Source: Phytopseudomonas dryadis
GTDB taxonomy: Bacteria > Pseudomonadota > Gammaproteobacteria > Pseudomonadales > Pseudomonadaceae
Assembly: GCF_004327355.1 (NCBI RefSeq)
Contig: NZ_QJUM01000003.1
Span: 186,001 to 250,000 of the forward strand
DNA: 64,000 nt
Direction of reading: 5' to 3'
Shown here: positions 18,112-26,607 of the stretch, one piece after another
Layout of the letters: each line of letters starts with the position of its first letter
How positions within the stretch are numbered: position 1 is the stretch's first letter
Program-made: the position numbers and the translations under genes
The notes under the pieces: model-generated
What the model was told of the DNA's origin: nothing
What the model saw: the letters and a program-made list of their open reading frames with translations, nothing else
Databases searched by the model: none

Positions 18112-18921
18112 TCAACGCGCCACACGCAGCACCTCGCAGAGTTTCCCGGTGGCCGCCAGCATCTGGAAGCTGGGCCGCTCCAGCCCTTTGTCCGGCAGCG
18201 GCCAGAGTTGCGCCCGGCGCACCGCGGTCAGCTCCGGCCAGCGTCGCCAGGCCGCCAGTTGCGCCGCGTCACTGGCGATGATCACCTCGGGGTCACGCTG
18301 CAGGACCGCCTCGACGCCGATCTGCGGCGCCGGCAAGCGCAGATCGGCGAAGACGTTGCGCGCCCCGCACAGCGCCAGGGCGTCGCTGATGATCTGCCCG
18401 CCGCCGACGGTATACAGCGGCGCATCCCAGACCTGATAGAACACCCGCACGGGCCGCTCGCGGCGGTAGCGTTGCCGCAGCTCGGCCAGCCCTTCGAGGA
18501 AACGCTCCTGCAGGCGTTGCCCCTGGCGCTCCCGGCCCAGGCGCCGGCCGATCTGCAGGAACTGCCCGGCGAGCTCATCCAGGCTGTGCGCTTCGAGCAC
18601 CAGCAAGGCGATACCGAAGCCTTGCAACTGCTCGCGCTGCGCCTGGCTGATGCTGCCGGGCCAGAGCAGGATCAACTCGGGACGCAAGGCCAGCAGGGTC
18701 TCCATCTCCACCTGGCCGTAACGACCGACCGAGGGCAGGTGAGCCAGGGCTGGCGGCCGCTCGCCGCCATCGAGCACGCCCACCAGCAGGTCGGCGGCGC
18801 CCAGCTCGACGACGATTTCGCTGAGCGACGGCGCCAGACTGACCACCCGCTCGACCGCCGGCAGGGGCGCGGCCTGCAGAACCAGCAACAGCAGCAGCAG
18901 CAGCAGCAGCACGCGGATCAT
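18112..18921 (-). CDS. Periplasmic cobalamin-binding protein, BtuF-like
   Basis: 269 residues: an N-terminal signal (poly-Leu, then VLQAAPLPAVE) and a class III helical-backbone binding fold (RVVSLAPSLSEIVVELGAADLLVGV, VGRYGQVEMETLLALRPELI, VFYQVWDAPLYTVGG). VSLAPS plus ETLLALRPELIL is typical of BtuF and haem/siderophore-binding relatives. The riboswitch-controlled btuB nearby favours cobalamin. No btuC or btuD is in the window. Its ATG overlaps the stop of the upstream membrane-protein gene by one base (TGATG), so the two are coupled. Confidence 0.8.
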   Translation of the reverse strand: MIRVLLLLLLLLLVLQAAPLPAVERVVSLAPSLSEIVVELGAADLLVGVLDGGERPPALAHLPSVGRYGQVEMETLLALRPELILLWPGSISQAQREQLQGFGIALLVLEAHSLDELAGQFLQIGRRLGRERQGQRLQERFLEGLAELRQRYRRERPVRVFYQVWDAPLYTVGGGQIISDALALCGARNVFADLRLPAPQIGVEAVLQRDPEVIIASDAAQLAAWRRWPELTAVRRAQLWPLPDKGLERPSFQMLAATGKLCEVLRVAR

Positions 18922-19337
18922 CAGCCGAGCTGTCGAGGAAGGCGATAGAGATAGAACAGTACGCAGCTGGAGATCGCCAGCAGCACCAGCGGTACGGCTT
19001 CCAGGCCGGCGAACACCGCCACGGCGGCGATCCAGGCCGGCAGGCCGGCACCGAGCAAGGCGGCGCGGCGCCGTTCGGCCAGATGCAGCCAAGCGGCGGG
19101 CTCGTCGGCCGTATCCAGGGCGTTGGCGGTGGCGATCAGTGCACGCTTGTAGCCACCGAACAGCGGCAGGCTGACGAACATCGAGGCGACGCCGGCAATG
19201 AACAGCGGCATGGCCAGCACGCCTGGCTGGAGTCCGTCGCCGAACAGCAGGTTGATCGCCAGCAGGGGCGCCAGAGTCAGCGCCAGTTGCCGCCACCACA
19301 GCAGGGCCAGGCGGCGCTTGACCGCAGCACGGGTCAA
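18921..19337 (-). CDS. Small hypothetical membrane protein
   Basis: 138 residues with four predicted hydrophobic segments ([56 protein letters not shown] and [17 protein letters not shown]). The likely start is TTG at 19337, whose last two bases belong to the ribA stop (TTGA overlap); no better start with a ribosome site is visible. I do not recognise a family. It is translationally coupled to ribA upstream and the BtuF-like gene downstream, which implies co-expression but not function. Confidence 0.7.
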   Translation of the reverse strand: MTRAAVKRRLALLWWRQLALTLAPLLAINLLFGDGLQPGVLAMPLFIAGVASMFVSLPLFGGYKRALIATANALDTADEPAAWLHLAERRRAALLGAGLPAWIAAVAVFAGLEAVPLVLLAISSCVLFYLYRLPRQLG

Positions 19338-19954
19338 AGGCTGCCCTCGACCTCGCCCTGATGCAGGCTGCCGAGCATGTGCCCGAGTTTGCCGGCCTTG
19401 GTCGCGAGGTACTTGCTGTTGTGCGGGTTATGGCCGATCTGCAGGGGCACGCGATTGGCCACAACGATGCCCATGTCGCCCAGCGCCTTGACCTTGCGCG
19501 GGTTGTTGGTCATCAGCTTGAGCGAGGCGATGCCCAGGTGCTGGAGCATCGGCAGGCAGATGGCGTAATCGCGCTGGTCGGCGCCGAACCCCAGACGTTC
19601 GTTGGCCTCCACCGTATCGGCGCCGCCATCCTGCAGCTCATAGGCGCGGATCTTGTTGAGCAGGCCGATGCCGCGGCCTTCCTGGCGCAGATACAGCAGT
19701 ACGCCACGGCCCTCCTTGGCGATGGCCCGCAACGCGGCCTCGAGCTGAAAGCCGCAGTCGCAGCGCAGGCTGAACAGCGCGTCGCCGGTCAGGCACTCCG
19801 AGTGCAGGCGCCCCAGCACGGGCGCGCCATCGGCCACATCGCCGAACGTCAGGGCGACATGTTCCTTGCCCGTGGCTTCCTCGAGAAAGCCATGCATGGT
19901 GAACACGCCGAACGGCGTCGGAAGTTGCGAGGCGGCGACGAAAACGACGGGCAC
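19334..19954 (-). CDS. ribA: GTP cyclohydrolase II
   Basis: 206 residues, normal for RibA. It opens GTP to 2,5-diamino-6-ribosylamino-pyrimidinone phosphate, the first riboflavin step. The zinc site is intact ([19 protein letters not shown], three Cys), followed by the GTP-binding [20 protein letters not shown] and the late [10 protein letters not shown]. The start is GTG at 19954 with AGGAG 8 bp upstream. The other riboflavin genes are a few kilobases away. RibB also carries a GTP-cyclohydrolase-like domain, but that one lacks these cysteines. Confidence 0.97.
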   Translation of the reverse strand: MPVVFVAASQLPTPFGVFTMHGFLEEATGKEHVALTFGDVADGAPVLGRLHSECLTGDALFSLRCDCGFQLEAALRAIAKEGRGVLLYLRQEGRGIGLLNKIRAYELQDGGADTVEANERLGFGADQRDYAICLPMLQHLGIASLKLMTNNPRKVKALGDMGIVVANRVPLQIGHNPHNSKYLATKAGKLGHMLGSLHQGEVEGSL

Positions 19955-20470
19955 CGAATGCTCCTGGTATCAGAAATAAAGCGGACTCTGCGAGGGGCGC
20001 CATTGTAACAGCAGCGCCCGCCGGCGAGTCATAGTGAATTACCGATGATAAGGATCGATCCGGGTCATTCCCGCCGCAATGACCGGCGCCGCCCCGATGA
20101 CCGCATGGCAGCCCACGGGCCGAACCCGGCGCGGGCGCCTGAAGAAGCCTGCTCCGGACTGGCGTCAGGCAGGCTGGATGATCAGGGCGCGCCCTGCCAT
20201 GCAAGCGACGCCCTTTTCGAGGCCGTGGCGGCGCAGCCTGCGGTTGCCGCGGACCTCTATGCCGCGCGTTTGCGCTCAACGAACCCGGAATTTCCCTGCT
20301 CCAGATCAAGACAGCCCCAACATGCGACCTGCGGTCGCATATTCGTCCTTTTACCTGAACTGGCAACCCGCTAGCATGGACTCAATATGTGACGGGAATC
20401 CCCTTTTCCAGATGACCCGCATCACAGTTAACCCGTGCACCAGCACCATCGAAGATGGAGACATACACCC
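19955..20470. other. 516-bp gap upstream of pilin cluster, no recognisable gene
   Basis: Short open frames on both strands have no family features, and none joins to a neighbour. A perfect inverted repeat ATGCGACC-TGC-GGTCGCAT lies at 20322-20340, about 130 bp before the first pilin gene. It could be an operator or a weak hairpin. The gap must hold the divergent promoters of ribA and the pilin operon. Confidence 0.5.
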
Positions 20471-20896
20471 ATGGGCACCATCCGCGCCAAGGATCAGGCC
20501 GGCTTCACCTTGATCGAAATGATGGTTGTGGTGGCCATTATCGGCATTCTCGCCGCGATCGCGCTGCCGGCGTACAGCAACTACATCCTCAAGGGCAAGG
20601 TCAAGGCCGCCCAGTCCGATCTCGTGGCCCTGAGCCTCAACCTGGAAAACCGGTACCAGCGCCAACTGTCCTACCCCAGTACCACTACCGACAGCACAAC
20701 GGCCACCGAGGCTCTGTTCAGCAGTTGGAAACCGGTCCAGCGCAAGGACTTCACCTATACCCTGAACGCGAACGGCTCGAGCTACGAAGTGAAGGCCACC
20801 GGCACCAGCAGCGGACTGAGCAACTGCGTGCTGACGCTGGCGAGCGACAACACTCGAGCCGCGACGAACTGCCCGGGCAACGACTCGTCATGGTGA
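20471..20896 (+). CDS. Type IV pilin-like protein (PilE/PilA-like minor pilin)
   Basis: 141 residues with a short basic leader, then the class III prepilin site [25 protein letters not shown]: Phe at +1 and Glu at +5 after cleavage at Gly11. The rest has the layout of PilE-type minor pilins, including two C-terminal cysteines (NCVLTL, NCPGN) that would close a D-loop. First of five overlapping or closely spaced pilin-like genes. The stop overlaps the next gene's ATG by 7 bp. It could be a structural subunit of the tip or an initiation-complex pilin. Confidence 0.92.
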   Translation: MGTIRAKDQAGFTLIEMMVVVAIIGILAAIALPAYSNYILKGKVKAAQSDLVALSLNLENRYQRQLSYPSTTTDSTTATEALFSSWKPVQRKDFTYTLNANGSSYEVKATGTSSGLSNCVLTLASDNTRAATNCPGNDSSW

Positions 20897-21369
20897 ATTC
20901 GCGCGGCTTCAGCCTTGTGGAACTGCTGGTCACTCTGGCGTTGCTGGCTTTCCTGCTGATGCTGGCGGTGCCGTTCACCAACACCTGGAGCGATAGCGCC
21001 AGGTTGCGTGACGCGGAAAACCTGCTGCATCAGGGTATCGGGCGGGCCAAGGCGCTGGCGCTGCGCAACCACCATGGCATGACCGGCACACGGACGGCCG
21101 CCAGCCTGTGCCTCGACGGCCAGAGCCAACGCCTGAACCTCTATCAAGCCAGCAGCGCGGCACAGCAGGCCGACTGTTCGGGCGCATACGGTTCGCCGGT
21201 CTGGAGCGCACAACTACCGAAGGCCGCCACAGTCAAAAGTGGAGCGAACGACTTTGCCTGCCTGGCACTCGACAGCCGGGGTCTGCCCACCGCCAACGGT
21301 GGTTGCAGCACGGGTAACGCGTACACACTGTCCATCGGGAGTGACGATGTCACGATCACGATCAACTGA
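20890..21369 (+). CDS. FimT/FimU-like minor pilin (GspH-type)
   Basis: 159 residues. The prepilin site is [20 protein letters not shown], with Glu at +5. The body has [24 protein letters not shown], the pattern of FimT/FimU and GspH pseudopilins, followed by a Cys-containing beta domain ([35 protein letters not shown]). It overlaps the genes on both sides (7 bp and 23 bp), so it belongs to one translationally coupled operon. Confidence 0.9.
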   Translation: MVNSRGFSLVELLVTLALLAFLLMLAVPFTNTWSDSARLRDAENLLHQGIGRAKALALRNHHGMTGTRTAASLCLDGQSQRLNLYQASSAAQQADCSGAYGSPVWSAQLPKAATVKSGANDFACLALDSRGLPTANGGCSTGNAYTLSIGSDDVTITIN

Positions 21370-21727
21370 AAGGCACCGGCAGTGCGGCGACATTCTGCTC
21401 GAATCACTGATCGGCATGCTGCTGATGTCCATCATCGGGCTCGGGCTCGTATATACGACCTCGCGGGTGTCGATCAGCCAGAAGGACATGAACCTGCACA
21501 ACCTGGTGGTCAGCAAGCTGCGCGAGGAGTTGCAGGCGGGCAACTGCAACTCAGGCAGCTTTCAGGCCATCCAGGGCGGAGAGACCTTCACCATCAACAG
21601 CCACCCGCGCAATGTCAGCCTGGCGATCGGCAGCGGCTCGGTCGAACAGTCGATGTGCGCACTCTCGGTGGATAGCACCAGCCTGGGTGGCAGGATCTGT
21701 GTCGGAGCGGTGCCATGCGACAACTGA
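21347..21727 (+). CDS. PilV-like minor pilin
   Basis: 126 residues. The prepilin site G|DILLESLIGMLLMSIIGLGL has Asp at +1 but keeps Glu at +5, and SLIGML is characteristic of PilV-type proteins. I start at the ATG at 21347 (GGGAG 6 bp upstream), which overlaps the preceding gene by 23 bp. The soluble part is small, with four Cys (GNCNSG, MCALS, RICVG, PCDN). Its stop overlaps the PilW-like start by 13 bp. Confidence 0.85.
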   Translation: MSRSRSTERHRQCGDILLESLIGMLLMSIIGLGLVYTTSRVSISQKDMNLHNLVVSKLREELQAGNCNSGSFQAIQGGETFTINSHPRNVSLAIGSGSVEQSMCALSVDSTSLGGRICVGAVPCDN

Positions 21728-22398
21728 ACAACCAGCATGGCATCACCCTGGTCAGCCTGATGGTCGGCACCGTACTGTCGATGCTGACCATCCTGGCGAT
21801 GCTCGCCCTCTACAAGAACCTTATCCAGGTCGCGGTGGTCGCCACGAAAGATGCCAACCATGACGGGCAGCTGGCATCGGCCCTGCTGGTCGCGCAGCTG
21901 GAATTGCAGAGTGCCGGCTTCGGCATGGACGGCACGGTCGCGGATGCCTTCTACCTCCCTACGGCGAAACCCGCCCTGCTCTGGCGCTACCGCACAAATC
22001 CTGACAACCCGGCCTCGAGTTGGTGCATGGGCCTTCTCGACCGCCCCTCCAGCGGCGGCTCGCGCACCCTGACCCTGCTGAAAAAATCGAACTGCAACGA
22101 CGCCTTGAGTGCCCGCTCGCTCGCTGACGACACCGCGACGCTGAAGGCCTCCTGGCAGGACGACGGGGTGATCGATCTGGCCACCCTGATGCCGACGACA
22201 ACCGGCCCCTTGCTGGCGTTCGAGAAGAACGATGCGGTGGCATGCAGCACGTTCAGCAGCAGTGATGGCGCCCTGCATCCGCTGATAACCCTGAAGGCGA
22301 TGAGTAGTTCCGCCCTGGCCAGCTCGGCGACAAGCACGCCGGTCCAGCCCATAAGCTACCGGGTCTGCCTTTCCAACCTCGTCAGCACATCGCCTTAA
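21715..22398 (+). CDS. PilW-like minor pilin lacking Glu5
   Basis: 227 residues. A nine-residue leader MRQLNNQHG precedes ITLVSLMVGTVLSMLTILAM. The cleavage Gly and hydrophobic helix are present, but position +5 is Ser where most pilins have Glu. The GxTLVSLMVG pattern and VAQLELQSAGFG place it with PilW/GspJ-like proteins. The C-terminal part has several Cys. It lies between PilV-like and PilX-like genes in the order seen in fimU-pilV-pilW-pilX operons. Confidence 0.85.
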   Translation: MRQLNNQHGITLVSLMVGTVLSMLTILAMLALYKNLIQVAVVATKDANHDGQLASALLVAQLELQSAGFGMDGTVADAFYLPTAKPALLWRYRTNPDNPASSWCMGLLDRPSSGGSRTLTLLKKSNCNDALSARSLADDTATLKASWQDDGVIDLATLMPTTTGPLLAFEKNDAVACSTFSSSDGALHPLITLKAMSSSALASSATSTPVQPISYRVCLSNLVSTSP

Positions 22399-22410
22399 GG
22401 AGCAAGGATC

Positions 22411-24621
22411 ATGAGATCGGTATCGAGAGGCAAGATGGCTCTGCATGCCCGGCAACGCGGCATGGCGACGATCCTGGTGGTCATGCTGGCCGGCATGGCG
22501 CTGACGGTTACCGCGCTGGGCATCATGTACTCGGTACGCACGAGTCAGGACAAGCAGGTCACCGTACATGCCACCACGCATTCGCAGGCGGGCGCCTGGG
22601 TCGCCGTGGAAGCGTTGCGCCTGTACCTGCAGACTCTGGACAAGGACGCTCTCGATGGCCTGGCAGCGTCCGCTCAGCTCGCATTCACCATCGCCGGCAA
22701 CAAGGTCACGGCGCAGAACTTCGCCCTCGAGCCGATAACCGGCGATACGAACAACACCCACCGTTTCGCGACCGATATCAGTTACCAGGACGTTGCCGCG
22801 CGGGCCTCGTCAACCATCAGCGTGGTGTACGACGTCATTCCGGCCAACAGCGCGACAACGCCAAGCCGGGAGCCGTGGAGCGATGTGCTCAACATCTACA
22901 ACGACCTGAACATGACGGGCGGGATCAGCATCCTGGGAGGCGACCTGGCCAAATTCAACGTCGACGGTTCGGTCAACCTGGACAGCGCCTCCATCACCGG
23001 AATTAAGACCCTCAAGGCCACCGGCAACATATCCATCGGCAGTGGCATCAAGGTCGAGGAACTGTACTCCAATGGCGATATCAGCCTGACCGGCTCGGCC
23101 AGCGTCCTCAGCGCCTCAGCCCTGGGCAACATCACGACCAACAGCGGCGGCTCCCAGGGTGTGCTCAACGCCAACGGCAACATCATCATCACCAACGGCA
23201 GCGTTGCCACGGCCAATGCGCTGGGGTTCATCACCGCCAGCAGCGGGGGAACGCATGGCACCTTCACCGCCGCCAAAACCATCTCGATCAGCAACGGCAG
23301 TACCACGCTGGCGAATGCGGAAGGCAACGTGACGCTCACCGGCGGCAGCGCGACGACCGTGAACAGCGAGTCGAACGTATCGTCGTCCTCCCAGCAGGTC
23401 TCGACGATCAACGCCAACGGCTCCGTCACGGCATTATCTCCTGTGAACATCAATGCAACGGGTGATGTCACGCTCAACGGCTGGGGCAGCGCCAATGTCA
23501 GGAGCAAGGGCTCGGTCACGGTCAACAGCGGTAACCTGAGCAGCGTGCTGGCCAGCGGCAACCTCACCTTCAACGGCTGGGGCAGTGCCTCGGGAACCAT
23601 TGGCGGCACCCTGACCAAGGAGCAGCAATACAATGGCAATGTCAACGTCAATGTCCAGCCCGGCCTGGTCGTCGAGGTGCCGACCGTCGATGTCGTGCCG
23701 ATGGCCCAATTGAGCGCATTCACCCTGACGCGCCCGAGGGTGGACGCCTATGGCCTGAAAACGTCGGCCAACTACGTTTTCCAGAGAGAGAACGGCAGGA
23801 CCAAGGTCACGGTGCGTAACATCAACGGCATCGCCGACGGCGACTACTACATCGGCTACTACCAGGCGCAAAGCAACGACCGGGTCGACTACCTGTGCAA
23901 GGAAGTGAACAGCAGCGGCTTGTGCACCTCTCCGGCCACCTACGCCGACACCCACACCATCTGCCAGGGCAACTCCAACCAGAACGCCTGTTTCTCCTAT
24001 GCCAACGACACCTGGAGCGTGACGGGCAAGAACCTGGCGCCCGGGGTCATGTGGTTCGAGGGCAACCTGAGCCTGGTCAACGGCAACTTCTACAACACCT
24101 TCATCGCGACCGGCAATATCGGCACCAGCGGCGGACATACGACCACCGCCGTCAACTACGCCGGTTACAACGCCATCTGCCTGAACCAGTACCCACAGAA
24201 CGCGACCACACGCTTCGCAGGGCTCTACCCCACCAACTTCTGCAACCAGGCCAACGCCAGCCTGATTATCAACAGCATCGGCAATATCGCCCTGCTCGCG
24301 GGCGGCTACCAGGACACCACCTTCTCGGGCGGCACCATCGATCTGGGCTCATCCTCCAAGATCTATGGCAGCGTGATCGCCGGCGATCTTCTGCTCACCG
24401 GCGGCGATACCACGATCAGCGGCTACGTCACGGCTGCCGGCCAGGGCAGCGGCACGAGCAACAACTGGGGCGGTAGCACCACCATCGACCTGCGCAACCT
24501 TCCCGCTGGCTACGACCCCGGCGGCATCCCCGACATGGGCGAGATCTGCAGCGTGAACTGCACCGGCAACCAGACCAGCTGGCCCGGCCAGGCCAAGGTC
24601 CTGTGGTCGCGCTACCTGTAA
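22411..24621 (+). CDS. Giant PilX-like pilus protein with repeat-rich beta-helical body
   Basis: 736 residues, about four times a normal PilX. Residues about 9-60 match the PilX N-terminal pattern (RQRGMATILVVMLAGMALTV, then SVRTSQDKQV and a helix AGAWVAVEALRLYLQ). Residues about 165-410 are short repeats of the kind ATGNISIGSG, SNGDISLTGS, ANGNIIITNG and AEGNVTLTGG, spaced roughly 20-25 residues, suggesting a right-handed beta-helix. A Cys-rich domain follows (CKEV..GLC, CQGN..NAC, AICLNQ, NFCNQ), then more GGTIDLGSS/GDLLLTGGD strands and a final CSVNC. The start has AAGGAGC upstream. Probably a pilus-tip or surface-binding protein (inference). Confidence 0.85.
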   Translation: MRSVSRGKMALHARQRGMATILVVMLAGMALTVTALGIMYSVRTSQDKQVTVHATTHSQAGAWVAVEALRLYLQTLDKDALDGLAASAQLAFTIAGNKVTAQNFALEPITGDTNNTHRFATDISYQDVAARASSTISVVYDVIPANSATTPSREPWSDVLNIYNDLNMTGGISILGGDLAKFNVDGSVNLDSASITGIKTLKATGNISIGSGIKVEELYSNGDISLTGSASVLSASALGNITTNSGGSQGVLNANGNIIITNGSVATANALGFITASSGGTHGTFTAAKTISISNGSTTLANAEGNVTLTGGSATTVNSESNVSSSSQQVSTINANGSVTALSPVNINATGDVTLNGWGSANVRSKGSVTVNSGNLSSVLASGNLTFNGWGSASGTIGGTLTKEQQYNGNVNVNVQPGLVVEVPTVDVVPMAQLSAFTLTRPRVDAYGLKTSANYVFQRENGRTKVTVRNINGIADGDYYIGYYQAQSNDRVDYLCKEVNSSGLCTSPATYADTHTICQGNSNQNACFSYANDTWSVTGKNLAPGVMWFEGNLSLVNGNFYNTFIATGNIGTSGGHTTTAVNYAGYNAICLNQYPQNATTRFAGLYPTNFCNQANASLIINSIGNIALLAGGYQDTTFSGGTIDLGSSSKIYGSVIAGDLLLTGGDTTISGYVTAAGQGSGTSNNWGGSTTIDLRNLPAGYDPGGIPDMGEICSVNCTGNQTSWPGQAKVLWSRYL

Positions 24622-24673
24622 CGTCAGCTCCAGCAGGGTCTCCACGGCGGCGTCCTGCGCCCCGTGGCCCGTC

Positions 24674-25318
24674 TCAACTGCGGCTCTCGAGCAACAGCGC
24701 GCCGCCTTCCTCACGCCATCCCACCCGGCCCAGGAAACTCATGCCCAGCAGCACCTCGCCGGGCGCTTCGCCTTCCAGCACGACCGCATCGACAGCCGTC
24801 ACCTCCAGGTGCCCGACCTTCACGCTATCGATACGCACCTTCCAGCCCTTGACCTGGCCGTTGGCCGTGCTCACCAGGATCGGGCTCCCCTGCGCGAAGT
24901 CGATGCCGATACGCCGGGCATTCGGCTCGCTGAGGGTGACGTAGGTGGCGCCGGTATCCAGCAGAAACTGCACCGAATGACCGTTGACAGCGCCAACCGG
25001 CCAGTAATGCCCGCCAACCCCGCGCGCAACGGAGTGCCGGACGCCGGGTGACCCATCCCGGCTCGCCCCCACTTCCCGGCTCAGGCTGTAGGCCCGCTCC
25101 ACCCCGTCGACACGCAGCACCGCGCCGCGGCTGTCGGCGCTCACCACTTCCACGCCGCCAGGGCCGGTCTGCCCCACACGCACCAGCTGGCGTTGCCCCT
25201 CGAGCGACAGCACCGCGGCGCCGGGAAACAGGCCCACCACCTGTACCTGGGTGGCGGCCCGGGCCAACGGCGCCGTCCCCAGCAATACCGCGATACAGCC
25301 GTATGTCAGTCGACGCAT
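24674..25318 (-). CDS. Periplasmic retropepsin-like aspartic protease (clan AA)
   Basis: 214 residues: a signal peptide (MRRLTYGCIAVLLGTAPLARA), an N-terminal domain (VQVVGLFPGAAVLSLEGQ) and a C-terminal retropepsin fold with the catalytic DTG in VQFLLDTGATYVTLS, plus the flap and second half (LLGMSFLGRVGW). This is the single-DTG bacterial family that works as a dimer. It is the last gene of the minus-strand run from the riboflavin block. The substrate is unknown. It is convergent with the pilin operon, its stop lying 52 bp from the end of the PilX-like gene. Confidence 0.85.
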   Translation of the reverse strand: MRRLTYGCIAVLLGTAPLARAATQVQVVGLFPGAAVLSLEGQRQLVRVGQTGPGGVEVVSADSRGAVLRVDGVERAYSLSREVGASRDGSPGVRHSVARGVGGHYWPVGAVNGHSVQFLLDTGATYVTLSEPNARRIGIDFAQGSPILVSTANGQVKGWKVRIDSVKVGHLEVTAVDAVVLEGEAPGEVLLGMSFLGRVGWREEGGALLLESRS

Positions 25319-25333
25319 CGATGCCTCTCGTGG

Positions 25334-26059
25334 TCAGTCGAAGGGGTAATACTGTTGCCAACGCTCGAAGATCGGCCGCAGGGTGCCCTGCTCGACCAAC
25401 TCGTCCATGCGCCGGTCATACAGCGCGGCCAGCGCGTGGCCCTGCGGGGTATCGGCGAAGCCGATGTACAGCGGCAGCCGGATCAGGTCGGTGACGCGAT
25501 AACGCGACGGATCGTCGGCCTCGGCGAGCACCTCTTCGACCTCGGGTCGGGCATCGATGTAGTAGTCGGTATGGTCATAGGCGAGCATCGGCAGGATACC
25601 GCCACGGCGCAGCAGCTCGTTGTAGTGATGCAGATTGGGCATGTAACGCTGGTAGGCGTAGCCGCGCATCCACACCAGCCGCGACTCGCCGAGCGTCTGC
25701 AGCTCGGGCACCGGTTTTTCCGCCAGGCCCAGGGCGCTGATCTGGTCGGAGTCGTAGTGCCAGCGCGGATAGATCACCCCCGTGCCGACCTCGTCCAGGT
25801 AGGAAGCCACCCAGGCATCCGCCTCGCCACGCTGCACCAGGCCGACCGAACGGGTATAGGGCACGATCTGCACCTCCAGGCGCACCCCGGCCGGCTCGAA
25901 GATCAGGCGCAGGATATCCCAGGACATGCCCGTGCCATCGGCATTGGTGCGATCGACCCAGACATCGCTGGCCAGGCGGATCTGCGCGGGCACGCTCGAC
26001 TCCGCCCAGGCACAGGCGCCGAGCATCCACAGCAGAGCCAGCCAGCCAACTCGGCGCAT
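25334..26059 (-). CDS. Periplasmic substrate-binding protein, amino-acid-type (class II)
   Basis: 241 residues with a signal peptide (MRRVGWLALLWMLGACAWA) and a bacterial extracellular solute-binding family 3 fold (IRLASDVWVDRTNADGTGM, LEVQIVPYTRSVGLVQRGEADAW, LIRLPLYIGFADTPQGHAL). No permease or ATPase is adjacent; many Pseudomonas proteins of this orphan type have no known partner. I start at the ATG at 26059, where the signal peptide begins. It lies between pgpA and the aspartic protease, 15 bp from each, implying co-transcription. The ligand is unknown. Confidence 0.85.
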   Translation of the reverse strand: MRRVGWLALLWMLGACAWAESSVPAQIRLASDVWVDRTNADGTGMSWDILRLIFEPAGVRLEVQIVPYTRSVGLVQRGEADAWVASYLDEVGTGVIYPRWHYDSDQISALGLAEKPVPELQTLGESRLVWMRGYAYQRYMPNLHHYNELLRRGGILPMLAYDHTDYYIDARPEVEEVLAEADDPSRYRVTDLIRLPLYIGFADTPQGHALAALYDRRMDELVEQGTLRPIFERWQQYYPFD

Positions 26060-26073
26060 TCGCCCTCCCGCGC

Positions 26074-26607
26074 TCAAGCGAAGCCCAGACTCGTCGCCAG
26101 GCCGTTGGCCCAGCCCCATACCAGCACCTGCATGGCCAGCCAGGCGAACACGCCGGCCAGCACGTCGTCGAGCATGATGCCGAAGCCGCCGTGGACATGG
26201 CGGTCGATCCAGCGGATCGGCCAGGGCTTGATGATGTCGAACAGGCGGAACATCAGAAAGCCCACCAGCACCCAGCCCCAGCCTTCAGGCACCAGCCAGA
26301 GGGTGATCCACATGCCGACCATCTCGTCCCAGACGATACCTTCATGGTCATGCACGCGCAGGTCTTCGGCGACCTTGCCGCACAACCACACACCGAACAG
26401 CATAGTGATACCGAGCATCAGCCAGTAGCCCCAGTCCGGCAACATCTGCCACAAGGGGATGAACGGCACCGCGACCATCGAGCCCCAGGTGCCGGGCGCT
26501 TTCGGCAGGGTTCCGGCACCGAACCCGAAGGCCAGGAAATGCCAGGGGTTGCGCCATACGGATGGCGGCACGAACTCGGCGGGAACTTGCTTGGGATGAT
26601 CAGTCAC
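26074..26607 (-). CDS. pgpA: Phosphatidylglycerophosphatase A
   Basis: 177 residues, normal length. An inner-membrane phosphatase that converts phosphatidylglycerophosphate to phosphatidylglycerol. It shows the family's FGFGAGTLPKAPGTWGSM, acidic metal-site segments HDHEGIVWDEMVG and FRLFDIIKPWPI, and ID..GGFGIMLDDVLAG, with hydrophobic segments between. The start is GTG at 26607, overlapping the thiL stop (GTGA). The nusB-thiL-pgpA order is conserved in gammaproteobacteria. Confidence 0.96.
   Translation of the reverse strand: MTDHPKQVPAEFVPPSVWRNPWHFLAFGFGAGTLPKAPGTWGSMVAVPFIPLWQMLPDWGYWLMLGITMLFGVWLCGKVAEDLRVHDHEGIVWDEMVGMWITLWLVPEGWGWVLVGFLMFRLFDIIKPWPIRWIDRHVHGGFGIMLDDVLAGVFAWLAMQVLVWGWANGLATSLGFA

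Noticed and set aside
18896..18912. CAG/CTG trinucleotide run in the BtuF-like gene as a variable repeat
   Set aside because: It encodes the poly-Leu core of the signal peptide, which is common in high-GC genomes; no sign of instability can be read from one sequence.
20045..20374. A 109-residue frame upstream of the pilin genes
   Set aside because: No ribosome site, signal or recognisable motif; competing frames of similar quality exist on both strands.
24674..25318. Prepilin peptidase for the neighbouring pilin operon
   Set aside because: It is an aspartic protease with a DTG retropepsin motif and a signal peptide, not a polytopic PilD-type enzyme.
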